DNA of 64,000 bases from an uncultured Bacteroidales bacterium (GCA_903877385.1 CAIRDP010000015.1:20257-84256), one strand, 5' to 3'; shown: positions 8,604 through 18,153, counted from the first letter of the stretch. The notes: a model not told the origin generated them from the letters alone. Program-made: numbers and translations.

Positions 8604-9920
8604 ATGAATATGACGTTCAAAACCTGCCGTAAAAAGATCATTATTTTTGTTTTCCTGTTATGCGCTTTTCAATCCATGGCGCAAACCGATGGGAGGTTTA
8701 ACGGTATAAGGGATCTCATCTCCGATTACAAATATTCCGAAGCCATGGAGAGGTGCAATCGTTTCCTGGAATCCGATTCTTCCAATGCCGATCTCCTGTT
8801 GCTTAAAGGTGAAGTCATGATGTCGATGTACAGGTTCAGCGAAGCTGTGCTTGCCCTTCGCCGGGCGACGGCTGCAGATTCGAACAGGACCAGGGGGCTC
8901 AGGGACCTGGCCTCCCTGTACAAACAAACCGGGGAGAACGAGCAAGCCATATTGTATTATAAAAAGATACTTGAACGACAGCCCGATGACCGTCAGACTA
9001 TGTTACAGCTTGCTGCCCTGCTCATCCAGCTTGAGAACAACAGGGATGCTTTGAATTTGCTCCTTCCTGCCTGCAGGAGCGATTCGGGAAACTTTTATCT
9101 TCTCAAACTTACGGCATCAGCTTACCAGGAAATGAATAATGCCGATTCGGCTTTGATTTTTTACCTGAAAGCCCGCAGGGTAAACCCGGCCAACCTCAAT
9201 ATCGCCCTGGGCATATCCAACCTGCTGATCAGGAAAAAGCAGTACGATTCGGTTATCCGGTTCACTGAACAGTTTGTACAGGAAAATCCTAAGTCATATG
9301 CCGTATACCGGCTTGGGGCGTATGCAACCTACCTCAAAAGAAACTACCCTGATGCCGCTTCGAAATTCAGGAGTTCGATGAGGATGGGTGATGCATCGAA
9401 ATTCACCAATAAATACCTGGGGCTTTGCAGGTATACGCTGGATATGTTCGATTCGGCCTGCCCTTCGTTGCGCAAGGCGTACCAGCTTGACACCACCGAT
9501 GCGGAGCTTTGCTTTTATTACGGGGAGTCCCTGCTGCGTTCCAACAGGCCCGACAGCGCTCTTGTATACCTGGGCAGGGCTTTGCGGATGATATTGCCCT
9601 CGGAACAATACCTGCTTACCCTTTATGCCGACCTGTCACTGGCCTTCAATTCAAACGACAGGGCCGATACCGCATTACAGGTTCTGATCAAAGCGCATGC
9701 TTTTGCTCCCGGTAACCCGGGCATCCTTTTCAAGCTGGCCTACCAGTATGATTATTATATGCATAAACCCATGACGGCTCTGCCCCTGTACAAACAATTC
9801 CTGAGACAGAACAAGTCGCAAAGCGAAACCGGCGACAATCCTCAGGTTGTAATGTATTCGACCTTTGCCGTGAAAAGGGTTAAGGAACTGGAAAAATTTA
9901 AAAAAGGCGCCCGTCACTGA
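8604..9920 (+). CDS. Secreted TPR-repeat protein
   Basis: 438 aa. A signal peptide (MNMTFKTCRKKIIIFVFLLC, cleaved after SMAQ) is followed by TPR helices through almost the whole chain, for example ALRRATAADSNRTRGLRDLA and YKKILERQPDDRQTMLQLAA, with typical helix-turn-helix periodicity of about 34 residues. No catalytic domain is seen, so the likely job is protein-protein interaction in the periplasm. The gene appears to be a single transcription unit with a strong terminator overlapping its stop codon. Confidence 0.85.
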   Translation: MNMTFKTCRKKIIIFVFLLCAFQSMAQTDGRFNGIRDLISDYKYSEAMERCNRFLESDSSNADLLLLKGEVMMSMYRFSEAVLALRRATAADSNRTRGLRDLASLYKQTGENEQAILYYKKILERQPDDRQTMLQLAALLIQLENNRDALNLLLPACRSDSGNFYLLKLTASAYQEMNNADSALIFYLKARRVNPANLNIALGISNLLIRKKQYDSVIRFTEQFVQENPKSYAVYRLGAYATYLKRNYPDAASKFRSSMRMGDASKFTNKYLGLCRYTLDMFDSACPSLRKAYQLDTTDAELCFYYGESLLRSNRPDSALVYLGRALRMILPSEQYLLTLYADLSLAFNSNDRADTALQVLIKAHAFAPGNPGILFKLAYQYDYYMHKPMTALPLYKQFLRQNKSQSETGDNPQVVMYSTFAVKRVKELEKFKKGARH

Positions 9921-9930
9921 ACGCCTTTTT
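9901..9930 (+). terminator. Strong intrinsic terminator of the TPR gene
   Basis: Perfect 9-bp inverted repeat AAAAAGGCG (9901-9909) / CGCCTTTTT (9922-9930) with a 12-base loop and U-run; the TGA stop lies in the loop. The A-rich left arm means it could also act on the minus strand. Confidence 0.8.
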
Positions 9931-9951
9931 TAATTTCAGAAAATGGGGAGA

Positions 9952-10368
9952 TCAGGCTCCCGGGGCTTCGGTCTTACGCCTCACATACTCGTTGAAAGCT
10001 TTTTCGCCTTCTTCGTTCCAGTATTGTTCGTAATAGCTCCAGCGCATGCCTGAGTCGCCGCCCCCGGGATGCATATGCCCCCTGCGCCACCAGGGACCCG
10101 GCCTGTTCCTGCGGCCGTGATGTGGTCCGTGATGCATGCCTCCGAATAGCAGCCTTGCAAGAATGGCAAGTCCGACTGCCTGCCAGTAAGTGATGACTCC
10201 CAGGTGGAAAACGGCAGGCATCAGCCCGTTCCACAGCCACATGATGATGGCTCCGAAGAGGAACAGCAGTGCCGCGAATCCAAGTACGCCGAGAATTATC
10301 CAGTGTGCCTTCGGCCTGCGGCGATTGCAGCAGCGGCCTTTCATCGTATTATTTTCATTTGTTTCCAT
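9952..10368 (-). CDS. His-rich two-helix membrane protein
   Basis: 138 aa. Two transmembrane helices (about residues 24-46 and 50-73) are followed by a short Gly/His/Arg/Trp-rich segment with MHHGPHHGRR and GHMHPGGG, and a charged helical tail. A Cys pair sits at the N-terminus (GRCCNRRR). The His and Cys clusters suggest metal binding, but that is inference. Its start overlaps the end of the sigma-factor gene by 14 bases, so it is translated from the same transcript and is probably part of the same stress circuit. Confidence 0.65.
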   Translation of the reverse strand: METNENNTMKGRCCNRRRPKAHWIILGVLGFAALLFLFGAIIMWLWNGLMPAVFHLGVITYWQAVGLAILARLLFGGMHHGPHHGRRNRPGPWWRRGHMHPGGGDSGMRWSYYEQYWNEEGEKAFNEYVRRKTEAPGA

Positions 10369-10918
10369 GATTTTCGTGTTTTTTGTTTAATAATATTTTG
10401 TGAAGTTTTGAAAGAGCCCTGTGCTTGCGCGAGAGAAGCGTGCCCACGGGGATTTCCCATTCATCGGAAAGCTCTTCGTAGTTGCGCTGTTCAAACTCGG
10501 TGGCTATGATCAGGGCCTGTTCGTCGGGCCTTAATTCAGCCATCGCAGCTTTGAGCGTTGCGGGCTCTATGCTTAGGTATTCCTTTTCATCCTCTGTTGT
10601 TTCATCGGCCATGTTGTTTAGTAAATAATTCCCGTTTTTCAGGTCCCTGAAGTTTTCGATAGGGACGTTGCGTTGCTTTTTCTTAAGGGAGTCGATGATC
10701 CTGTTTTTTATGGCCTTGTAGATGTAGGCGCTCAGGTTCTCCACCTGGGCGTCGGGATCAAGCCTGGAAATCAGCCCCAGTGCAACGTCCTGCACTATGT
10801 CTTCGGGCGAAGCCCCGAAAAACCTGTCGTCGAGGTTTTTCCTCACGAAATTCAGCAGTTTCTGGTATTCGGAACGGAAAAAATTGTCGACTCTGGTTTT
10901 TTGGAGATTCTGGTCCAT
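10355..10918 (-). CDS. ECF-type RNA polymerase sigma factor
   Basis: 187 aa. Region 2 (about residues 12-80) includes ASPEDIVQDVALGLISRL and AYIYKAIKNRIIDSLKKK; region 4 (about 125-180) has the helix-turn-helix EELSDEWEIPVGTLLSRKHR. There is no region 3, as expected for the extracytoplasmic-function group. It lies 66 bases downstream of an anti-sigma-like membrane protein and overlaps the His-rich membrane protein, the usual setting for envelope or metal stress regulation. The order here, regulator-like gene first, is the reverse of the common sigma-then-anti-sigma order. Confidence 0.9.
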   Translation of the reverse strand: MDQNLQKTRVDNFFRSEYQKLLNFVRKNLDDRFFGASPEDIVQDVALGLISRLDPDAQVENLSAYIYKAIKNRIIDSLKKKQRNVPIENFRDLKNGNYLLNNMADETTEDEKEYLSIEPATLKAAMAELRPDEQALIIATEFEQRNYEELSDEWEIPVGTLLSRKHRALSKLHKILLNKKHENHGNK

Positions 10919-10984
10919 GCAAGTGAAGACGAGAGGTCGGGAATTTATTGCATTAAACCTGCCTCAGCAGGAATTTTTTTCATC

Positions 10985-11884
10985 TCAGTCCTTGATGATG
11001 ATCGTACGGCTGTATTCCTTTTTGCCGACATACCAGTAGAATTTGCCCGGCAATAATTTGTTTGCGGGGACAATGCATTCACGGATCCCGGGCTTTATAC
11101 CCCTCCACCAGGCAAGTTTATTGTTGGCTTCCGATTTAATGTAAAAGTTGGTAAAACTGTCGGTTGCCTGCTTCCAGATGAACCGTATGTCCTCACCCCG
11201 GTTCACGACCAGGTTGTCGGCCGGCGATTCCAGCTCTATGGGTTTTTGAACTTTGAGCCCGGCATCCATCGAAAAGGTCTTGGCGGCTGTTTCAGGCTTA
11301 GGGGCCGTTGGCACAGCTTTTACTGTAATTTGCAGGGGTTCTGCCAACTTTAATGGAGAAAGTAAGAGATCCGAAGTCGTCAAACCTGTATGCACCTGGC
11401 AATCAGCATTCGCCGAAACACGGACCGGGGTCGGGGGCTTTAGGGAAGATTGCTCCGGTCTCAGGGTTTTCATAGTGGGTTTGAGTGGGGCCTTACCGTT
11501 CACCCTCAACCCTGACTGTTTGGTTTTTAACGGGGTATGTTTCCTTCCAATTAATGTAACGATAGAGGAACCAAATTGCGAGGCCAGGAAATAAATCAGC
11601 ACTCCTGCCGCCAAAACAAGCAGACCCCAGCCTATATGCCTGGCCTTCACGACATGAGTTTTTCCCTTTTTGGCTATGACCTCATGCTTCTCCTCAACAT
11701 CCATCACAATTTCATCATTCCCCTCGGCCTGGAAAAGTGAGGGGAATGTCTTCCGCAGTCGTAATTTTCTTGCAAACTCGTGATCTTCGCCCAGCCTGGT
11801 CTCAAAATCCACCGCCTCATCATGGCTGAGCTGGTTTTTCAGGAATCTCTCAATCAGGTCAATATCTTCAGGGTCGGTCTTCAT
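10985..11884 (-). CDS. Anti-sigma-like single-pass membrane protein
   Basis: 299 aa. The N-terminal ~60 residues (DLIERFLKNQLSHDEAVDFE, then RLGEDHEFARKLRLRK) resemble the cytoplasmic anti-sigma segment found in Bacteroidota FecR-like and related regulators. One transmembrane helix lies near residues 83-105, followed by a Pro/Thr/Lys-rich linker and a C-terminal extracytoplasmic domain (about 215-299) that looks beta-rich and ends YVGKKEYSRTIIIKD. Encoded just upstream of the ECF sigma gene, it is the likely membrane partner that holds or releases that sigma factor. No zinc-binding HxxxCxxC motif is present. Confidence 0.6.
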   Translation of the reverse strand: MKTDPEDIDLIERFLKNQLSHDEAVDFETRLGEDHEFARKLRLRKTFPSLFQAEGNDEIVMDVEEKHEVIAKKGKTHVVKARHIGWGLLVLAAGVLIYFLASQFGSSIVTLIGRKHTPLKTKQSGLRVNGKAPLKPTMKTLRPEQSSLKPPTPVRVSANADCQVHTGLTTSDLLLSPLKLAEPLQITVKAVPTAPKPETAAKTFSMDAGLKVQKPIELESPADNLVVNRGEDIRFIWKQATDSFTNFYIKSEANNKLAWWRGIKPGIRECIVPANKLLPGKFYWYVGKKEYSRTIIIKD

Positions 11885-11935
11885 TCAAAAAGGGATTACC
11901 TTATATACGCAGAAAACCGTATCAGAGTTTCAACA

Positions 11936-13219
11936 TTAATTCCAGTAATGCCCGAGGACGATATAATAAGCCCATTGGTTGGGCCCGACTGCTAAGTCAA
12001 CGCCCATACGCATCCTGAAAATACGGGACAGCAGGTATCGGAAACCTGCACCTCCGGCCACATGCCAGGTGGGGTCCTCAAGGTATTTTGAACTGCTGAA
12101 TGTCTTGCCTACCCCTGCGAATCCCAGCAAGCTCCACCTGAGGTCCAGGTCGAAACGCTGCTCGGTTTCAAGCTGCAATACCTGGTCTCCCTGGTAAACC
12201 ATGGCTCCTATCCCCCTCATTTTGATATAAGGGAGCAGGTAGAAGGGCGTACTGCCCCCGGCCCACTGCCAGTCGGCCCTCAGCCCGCAAACCCACCACC
12301 TGGCAATGGGTATGAAACCGTTTACGAATACTTCGCTTTTTGCATAGTCGAAATCGCTCGCGGTCCAGTCCCTGCCTATGCCGAAAGAGGCTTTGGCCCT
12401 GATTCCTTTGTCGGGGGTAAAAATGGTGTTGCGTGAATCCCATTCAAGATAAAGTCCCAGCAGCCCGGTGTTTTTTGTCATGCTGGGTTGCTGGTTGAAT
12501 ACCTTATTGAAAATGTAATTGACTGTGTCGCCCAGTTTCGTAGACACATTAACATTGGCATAAGTATAGTTGATCCCTGCAAAGAGCTTGTTTTTAAATA
12601 AATTCTCGCTGATATCCAATACCCCCAGTATGGTTGTCAGTTTGAACAGGACCTCCTTCTCCCCAAGGTAGGTGAAGTTGCGGTAAAAGTTGATGTTGAT
12701 GGGGGCATAGGCGGCACTTATGGTGTACCGCATTCCGATCCCGGGAAAGGTTCCCTGCCTCGTAGCTCCCACCCCCCAGGTGTTATTGAGGGTCCACATG
12801 CCTGCCACCCCCGTGATGTCGGGGAAATGGTACTGCTCCCCTGCTTTTGCAGTTTTTTTGGGACTGATGAATACAATGGCCAAGGCAAGTCCGAAATTGC
12901 CCAGCGAGGGTTCACTGATGATCACCGGCCAGGGTACGAACCCATGCATGTTTATGAGGTAATCGCTGAAGTCGAGCTGGTGGTCGAGGGTGTCTTTTAA
13001 GCTGATCTTTTTCTTTACGGGTTTAACCTTCAACACAGCTGAATCTTTAGTTGTAAAGTTTTCATTTACAGAATTCAGTGTTTGTTTATCGGGCCTGTCC
13101 TGTGCAGCGCCGGTATTAATGTCCTGTGACTGCACCCTTATGCAAAGTGCAATACCAAAAATGAGTGACAGCGTTATTCTGCTGATCTGCCGGGGAAAGA
13201 AATAATGTATCATGGTCAT
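11936..13219 (-). CDS. BamA/TamA-like outer-membrane beta-barrel protein
   Basis: 427 aa. A signal peptide (cleaved near IRVQSQ) precedes a short disordered segment and a barrel with alternating aromatic strands. The C-terminal segment, ending WAYYIVLGHYWN, resembles the D15/BamA surface-antigen barrel. It is too short to carry a full set of five POTRA domains, so this is not BamA itself but one of the small BamA-superfamily barrels common in Bacteroidota, usually annotated as D15-domain protein. Function unknown. It lies between the importer operon and the sigma-factor cluster on the same strand. Confidence 0.75.
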   Translation of the reverse strand: MTMIHYFFPRQISRITLSLIFGIALCIRVQSQDINTGAAQDRPDKQTLNSVNENFTTKDSAVLKVKPVKKKISLKDTLDHQLDFSDYLINMHGFVPWPVIISEPSLGNFGLALAIVFISPKKTAKAGEQYHFPDITGVAGMWTLNNTWGVGATRQGTFPGIGMRYTISAAYAPININFYRNFTYLGEKEVLFKLTTILGVLDISENLFKNKLFAGINYTYANVNVSTKLGDTVNYIFNKVFNQQPSMTKNTGLLGLYLEWDSRNTIFTPDKGIRAKASFGIGRDWTASDFDYAKSEVFVNGFIPIARWWVCGLRADWQWAGGSTPFYLLPYIKMRGIGAMVYQGDQVLQLETEQRFDLDLRWSLLGFAGVGKTFSSSKYLEDPTWHVAGGAGFRYLLSRIFRMRMGVDLAVGPNQWAYYIVLGHYWN

Positions 13220-13256
13220 GAGAGATTTTTTCTGCCTGGTTTTCTGTTTCAGTTTG

Positions 13257-14345
13257 TTATGTGGCCGGGTCTTTAAGTCTCAATGAAAGTATGTTCCTTC
13301 CATCTTCGTATCTGTATTCGGCGCTGCTGCAGCGCCCTTTGATCAGCATGATACCGAGGGCGTTCTCCTCGCTTTCATCCTCAAGCAGGTTATACCCGGC
13401 ACCGGCACTTCCGCAGACCAGTTCAAGCGTACCTTCCTTTTCCGACCAGAACAGCTCCAGGCTGAGGTTGCTGAAGTCTTTCTGAAGCAGCAGGAGTTCT
13501 TCGGTGATATGTATCACATAGCCGGCAACTTTGCGTGCAACCATATGTTTTTCGCAGAAGGCTTCCATTTCGCCCTGTATCGCATACAGGTCATAATCGC
13601 GGCTGCGGATGCGGCGCTCAAAGCTGCGGATGCGGTGTATGAAGGTTTTGGTTTTTTCCCTTTGTGGATTATCGAAGATCTGGTCGGGCGAACCTTCTTC
13701 ATAGATCACCCCTTCGTCCATGTAAAACACCCTGGTGGAAGTATTGCGCGCGAATTCCATTTCATGTGTCACTATCACCATGGTCATCCCTTCCCTGGAT
13801 AACCTGCGGATGACAGCCAGGACTTCGCTCACCATGGTGGGATCCAGGGCCGAAGTCGGTTCGTCGAAAAGCAGTATCTCCGGATCCATGGCCATGCAGC
13901 GGGCAATGGCCACGCGTTGCTTTTGTCCACCCGAAAGTTCGTCGGGATAGCTGTCGGCTTTTTCGGCCAGTCCCACGAGTTTAAGCAGGCCCCTGGCTTT
14001 CTCTTCAGCTTCGGCCCGGCTTTTCTTCAGCAGTTTTATCGGCCCTATGGTCAGGTTTTCAAGGGCCGTAAGATGGCTGTAAAGATTGAATCCCTGGAAT
14101 ACCATTCCCATCCTCTGCCTGAGTTTCGGCACGTCGGTATGTTTATCCAGTAAGGGGATGTCGTCTATGAAAACATTCCCTCCCGTTGGGGTTTCAAGCA
14201 GGTTGAGGCAGCGCAGGAAAGTGCTTTTTCCCGCTCCCGACGGGCCTATCACCGATATGACCTCACCTTTGGTGATCTGTGTTGTGATATCCTTAAGCAC
14301 CACCAGCTCGCCGAAATGTTTCGAAAGGTTCATCGTGCGTATCAT
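13257..14345 (-). CDS. Polar amino-acid ABC importer ATPase with C-terminal extension
   Basis: 362 aa. Residues 1-240 are a GlnQ-type ATPase: Walker [11 protein letters not shown]-loop MVFQGFNL, signature LSGGQKQR, Walker [13 protein letters not shown] and the H-loop in VIVTHEMEF. Typical members stop near 240-250 residues. Here about 115 more residues follow, with a pattern like the RsbW-type HATPase_c_2 fold: an ITEELLLL helix and a C-terminal [20 protein letters not shown] segment. The ATP-binding N-box Asn appears to be missing. The start overlaps the permease gene end by 4 bases (ATGA), so both subunits are made together. Confidence 0.9.
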   Translation of the reverse strand: MIRTMNLSKHFGELVVLKDITTQITKGEVISVIGPSGAGKSTFLRCLNLLETPTGGNVFIDDIPLLDKHTDVPKLRQRMGMVFQGFNLYSHLTALENLTIGPIKLLKKSRAEAEEKARGLLKLVGLAEKADSYPDELSGGQKQRVAIARCMAMDPEILLFDEPTSALDPTMVSEVLAVIRRLSREGMTMVIVTHEMEFARNTSTRVFYMDEGVIYEEGSPDQIFDNPQREKTKTFIHRIRSFERRIRSRDYDLYAIQGEMEAFCEKHMVARKVAGYVIHITEELLLLQKDFSNLSLELFWSEKEGTLELVCGSAGAGYNLLEDESEENALGIMLIKGRCSSAEYRYEDGRNILSLRLKDPAT

Positions 14346-16600
14346 ATTGCAGCCTCCTTTCTTCTCTTGCTGCGTTTGTATTTTGGATCCACCGAGATCT
14401 CGATCCGGCCCAGCAGCCAGGTGAGTAGCCAGGCGATGAGAAAGTAGATGAGTGCAACCATCAGCAGCGGGAAAAAAGCGTCGAAGGTGCGGCTGCGGAT
14501 GATGTCGCTGGCCTTGGTAAGGTCCTGCACTGCGATATAACCCACTATCGATGTCATTTTGACCAGCGAGATGAACTCTCCCTTGTAAACAGGCAAAATG
14601 GATCGAAGGGCCTGGGGGAGGATGATGAAGCGGAATGCCTGGAAGCCGGTGAACCCCCCGGCAATGGCCGCTTCGCCCTGGCCTTTGTCGATGCTTTGAA
14701 TGGAGGTCCTGAACATCTCCGACACGTAGGCGCCGAAGTTCAGTCCAAACGCGATAACGGCAACCAGCACAGGATCAATGTTCACCGATGCAAAGACCAC
14801 GTAATAGATGATCATCAGCAACACCAGCACCGGGGTTCCCCTCAATATCATGATGTACGCAACGGCGGTGCCCGACAGGAACCTGTTCTCCGACATCCGC
14901 ATATAACAGATAAGGGCTCCTACAAGGGTCCCGAACAGGGCTGCCAGTATCGAAATGATGATGGTAACCTCCAGCCCGTTGATGATGTGCTGGTAACGTT
15001 TTTCGTAGACGATGTTGCTGTAAAAGCTTTCGGACATCTTTTGAGTACAAGTTTTATTCACTGCGGATGAGTTTTCACCCGCATAAGCTGCAATGTCTTT
15101 TTTCTTCGCAATAACGCAGACCTGCGACTGGTAGTAGGGATCGGAAAAATCAATCTGCTTTTTCCGTTCTTGGGTGATGGTGAGCGAACTGGTAATGATA
15201 TCGATCTTGTGAGTTGAAAGCGAAGCCAGCATGCTGCTGAAAGGCAGGTCAAGCGTTACGTAGGTTTTGCCGGTGTAGGCGGCAAAACGCCTCCCCAGCT
15301 CAATGTCGAAGCCTGCAAGCTGCCCGTCTTTGATCATAGCGAAAGGCAGGCCCATATCACTGACGATGCCGGTTTTAAGGGTACCGTTCGTAGCAGGCCC
15401 ACTCTTGATCACAGGCATTTCGGTAAGACCTTTTTTCATCCAGCGGTCCACCATATCATCGTAAATGCCGTTGGATTTTATTTCGGCCAGGAAGGCATTG
15501 AATTTATTCCTGAGGGCCGGGTTATCCTTGTTGAAGCCCGCTCCTATGGGAACCGAAAATATATTCTCGGCCAGCACCCCCAAAGCAGGGTTTTTGGCCA
15601 AAACTTCGTGTATCGATGCCTTGTTTCGGAAACTGACGTCGACCTTCCCCACATTAAGGGCAAAGAGCAGGTCGGGGAGAGTGTGGTATTCAACGATCTC
15701 GGCTTTGGGATAAGTCTTTCGGGCATAGGCATCATGGATGCTCCCCATCAGCACCCCGATACGCTTGTTGGCGATGTCGTTGACCGACTTCATCAATGCC
15801 GGCTTGACTTCCACAACCGGCTTATCGCCTCTTACAATGACCGCAAGGCCCCCGTGATAATAACTTTCGGAAAAGAGGAGTTTCTTTGCCCTTTCGGGGG
15901 TTATGGAGAGCCCTGCACCTATCATCTCCACCTTGCCCGAGAGCAGGGCAGGTATCATGGCCCCGAATTCCATGTCGGAAATGACGAGCTTCTTACCAAG
16001 CTTTTGGGCGATCCGCGATGCGAACTCTATGTCGAAGCCCACGACCTGCTTGTTGGCGTCGAAGAACGACATAGGCTCTGTAACGGCGGCTGTACCAAAA
16101 ACCAGTTCCCCGTTCTTCCCCTCATTTTCAATTACGGGCATGGATACCGGGTTCCCCTGGACCGGGAACCAGCGCTTGTTCATATCATCGTAAATGCCGT
16201 TCGCCCTGATTTCGGCCAGCACTTTGTCGATGGTGTTTTTAAGTTCGCCTGATTCGAGCCTTACTGCAAATCCGTAATTGTCGTCGGCGATCAGCTCATC
16301 AAGGACAACCAGCCCCTGGTTCTTGGCTGCAATATTTTTCAGGATGGGTTTGTCGTATGCTGCGGCATCGGCCTTTCCTTCAGAAACGGCCAATGAACAT
16401 TCGATGATACTGTTGTAATATTCGAACTTTGCATCCGGCAAACGTTTAAGAACGATCTGGTCGGCGGCAGTCCCCGTAGGAACCGCGAACACCTTCCCTC
16501 CTTCCAGCATTTTCAGGCTGGTGATCCTTTGTTGTTTTTTACCGCATCCGCTCAGCACGATCAGCAGCGCAAGTATGGGTATCAGGCAGTGGTTTCGCAT
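14342..16600 (-). CDS. ABC importer: fused substrate-binding lobes and permease
   Basis: 752 aa. A lipobox (LSGC) or membrane anchor is followed by substrate-binding (SBP_bac_3) sequence and a GlnP-type permease (about 530-735, with the EAA loop [19 protein letters not shown]). The binding part is unusual: residues ~25-140 look like a C-terminal lobe only (ending [13 protein letters not shown]), ~160-390 like a complete binding protein (ending [13 protein letters not shown]), and ~400-500 like an N-terminal lobe only (ending with [13 protein letters not shown]). Fused binding-permease proteins of the GlnP type are known; this lobe order is not the standard one. With the ATPase it forms a complete importer for an amino acid or similar solute. 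Confidence 0.9.
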   Translation of the reverse strand: MRNHCLIPILALLIVLSGCGKKQQRITSLKMLEGGKVFAVPTGTAADQIVLKRLPDAKFEYYNSIIECSLAVSEGKADAAAYDKPILKNIAAKNQGLVVLDELIADDNYGFAVRLESGELKNTIDKVLAEIRANGIYDDMNKRWFPVQGNPVSMPVIENEGKNGELVFGTAAVTEPMSFFDANKQVVGFDIEFASRIAQKLGKKLVISDMEFGAMIPALLSGKVEMIGAGLSITPERAKKLLFSESYYHGGLAVIVRGDKPVVEVKPALMKSVNDIANKRIGVLMGSIHDAYARKTYPKAEIVEYHTLPDLLFALNVGKVDVSFRNKASIHEVLAKNPALGVLAENIFSVPIGAGFNKDNPALRNKFNAFLAEIKSNGIYDDMVDRWMKKGLTEMPVIKSGPATNGTLKTGIVSDMGLPFAMIKDGQLAGFDIELGRRFAAYTGKTYVTLDLPFSSMLASLSTHKIDIITSSLTITQERKKQIDFSDPYYQSQVCVIAKKKDIAAYAGENSSAVNKTCTQKMSESFYSNIVYEKRYQHIINGLEVTIIISILAALFGTLVGALICYMRMSENRFLSGTAVAYIMILRGTPVLVLLMIIYYVVFASVNIDPVLVAVIAFGLNFGAYVSEMFRTSIQSIDKGQGEAAIAGGFTGFQAFRFIILPQALRSILPVYKGEFISLVKMTSIVGYIAVQDLTKASDIIRSRTFDAFFPLLMVALIYFLIAWLLTWLLGRIEISVDPKYKRSKRRKEAAI

Positions 16601-16676
16601 AAGGTAAAAATCATTTCTTTGGCCGGCATTTCAATGGCATTCCAAATATAATGAGAATCCAACAACCGGATTTTAG

Positions 16677-16684
16677 TATTTTTG
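16677..16684 (+). promoter_or_regulatory. Predicted -7 element of the acyltransferase gene
   Basis: Exact TAnnTTTG (TATTTTTG), 19 bases before the ATG at 16704. No clear -33 TTTG. Confidence 0.4.
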
Positions 16685-16703
16685 TTCCTCTTCTGCAAAA
16701 GCT

Positions 16704-17528
16704 ATGAAACAGGAAAAGGACTATATTACTCGTATTCTGCTGGGCTCCAACGGGTATTCCACCCCGCCGGATACCCCCCGCCACCTGCTCGACCGGCTTT
16801 CATTCGGTTCACGCATCTACTTCATGAGCCGGTATGTCGGGATCTGTTTCTCAACCCGTACCGAGGCCCGTAAAGGGATCTACGATACCTCGCGCTGGGT
16901 GTCGTCATCCCAAAATATTTTCAGGCTGATCGAAAGCTGCGGGGGAAGGTTCACCATCAGCGGACTGGAGCATATACGGAACTGCAGCGGACCGGCGGTC
17001 TTCATCAGCAACCATATGAGCACTCTTGAAACCATGATCTTTCCCGGGATCATACAGCCCCTGAAAGATGTCACCTTTATTGTTAAGGACTCCCTGGTGA
17101 GGCACTGGGTATTCGGAGATGTAATGCGTTCAAGAAACCCTATTGTCCTGGGCCGGAACAACGCCAGGGAGGATTTCAGCCTGGTAATGAAACAAGGCAT
17201 GGAAAGGATATCCGGGGGGATCTCGGTGATCATTTTTCCTCAGCATACGCGCAGGATGGAATTCATCCCCGGGGAATTCAACTCCCTCGGGATCAAACTC
17301 GCATCCCTTGCCTGCGTCCCGGTTATCCCGGTTGCAATTACAACTGATTTCTGGGGAAACGGAAGGTTTACCGGCTACCTCGGACCAATCCACCGCGACA
17401 AACCCATACGCATGGCTTTTGGTGAACCGATTACCGTGTGCGGTCCTGGCAAGAAAGAGCACCAGATGGTCATTGATTACATCCAGTCCCACCTGGAACA
17501 ATGGAAACATGAGCCAATCCCTGCCTGA
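16704..17528 (+). CDS. PlsC-like acyltransferase with altered motifs
   Basis: 274 aa. The fold signature of 1-acylglycerol-3-phosphate acyltransferases is present: motif I around residues 103-109 (NHMSTLE), motif III at 178-183 (FPQHTR) and motif IV VPVIPV. Family members normally have NHxxxxD and FPEGT(R/S). Here the catalytic Asp is Glu109 and the Glu-Gly of motif III are Gln180-His181. The catalytic His104 is kept, so activity is possible, but the acceptor may not be the usual lysophosphatidate. The long N-terminal segment has no clear membrane helix. It is monocistronic with its own promoter and stands apart from any other lipid gene. Confidence 0.75.
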   Translation: MKQEKDYITRILLGSNGYSTPPDTPRHLLDRLSFGSRIYFMSRYVGICFSTRTEARKGIYDTSRWVSSSQNIFRLIESCGGRFTISGLEHIRNCSGPAVFISNHMSTLETMIFPGIIQPLKDVTFIVKDSLVRHWVFGDVMRSRNPIVLGRNNAREDFSLVMKQGMERISGGISVIIFPQHTRRMEFIPGEFNSLGIKLASLACVPVIPVAITTDFWGNGRFTGYLGPIHRDKPIRMAFGEPITVCGPGKKEHQMVIDYIQSHLEQWKHEPIPA

Positions 17529-17629
17529 TCAGTCCAGCCGGCAAATCAATGGGACCAAGCCCGGGAAAAACCCCGGCACCTGGTACCGCAGCACGCTGAG
17601 GGGAATTTACCGTGAGAGATTAAAGAATT

Positions 17630-18130
17630 CTATTTCTGCAGGGTAAACCAGATAAGGCTGTTAAACACTCCATCGGTAATGTAGACACTGTCGATGGTAT
17701 AGGGCGGGATGGTGGAGGAATAATACACTTTACCTGAAAAGGTTCCGGTCGTGTAACCACCCGAGCCTCCCCAGGTATTGATGTGAATGTTAATGGTATC
17801 ATAGGAACGCGAATAAAAACCCCTTCCCTGGCTGTCCATATAGATGATCTGAACATAAGGATCATGGTTTGTGTATGTTTTCCCGGCGGCTGCATCGGCT
17901 GGGAACCCTACACCAACCATGACGGGATAGGTTGCCTGGAAATTGTTGCAGACCCCGGTCATAATGCAGAATTTCGTAAAATTGCTTGTTGTTTTAAAGT
18001 TGATTAAAGTCCCGTTAGCCTTGCAGGAGGCCGTATTGTATACGGTATTATCGGTTGTGGATTTCTTTTTGCAGCCGGCTCCGGCAATCATGAGAACAGC
18101 AAGTGAAGCAAGAAGTATTTTTGTTTTCAT
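17630..18130 (-). CDS. Small lipoprotein of unknown function
   Basis: 166 aa from the ATG at 18130; a start 39 bases upstream would put a non-signal stretch before the lipoprotein signal and would fall inside the promoter. The signal peptide MKTKILLASLAVLMIAGAGC ends in lipobox AGAGC followed by KKKS. The mature part is beta-rich with many Thr, Tyr and Gly residues and resembles the small beta-sandwich lipoproteins common in Bacteroidota. No catalytic motif is visible. It is convergent with the acyltransferase gene. Confidence 0.7.
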   Translation of the reverse strand: MKTKILLASLAVLMIAGAGCKKKSTTDNTVYNTASCKANGTLINFKTTSNFTKFCIMTGVCNNFQATYPVMVGVGFPADAAAGKTYTNHDPYVQIIYMDSQGRGFYSRSYDTINIHINTWGGSGGYTTGTFSGKVYYSSTIPPYTIDSVYITDGVFNSLIWFTLQK

Positions 18131-18145
18131 AATGAGATGTTTTTC

Positions 18146-18153
18146 CAAAGTTA
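18146..18153 (-). promoter_or_regulatory. Predicted -7 element of the lipoprotein gene
   Basis: Minus strand TAACTTTG, an exact TAnnTTTG, 15 bases before the ATG at 18130. This placement rules out an upstream start at 18169. Confidence 0.45.

Noticed and set aside
10956..10980. Hairpin CCTGC-CTCA-GCAGG with T-run on the plus strand
   Set aside because: The T-run faces the plus strand where no gene ends; on the gene-bearing minus strand it lacks a proper U-run.
15608..16252. 214-codon frame antisense to the importer gene
   Set aside because: Sense frame has full substrate-binding domain motifs; the antisense frame has none.
17529..17629. GCCCGGG-AAAAA-CCCCGGC hairpin after the acyltransferase gene as terminator
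   Set aside because: It has a C-C mismatch in the stem and no following U-run.
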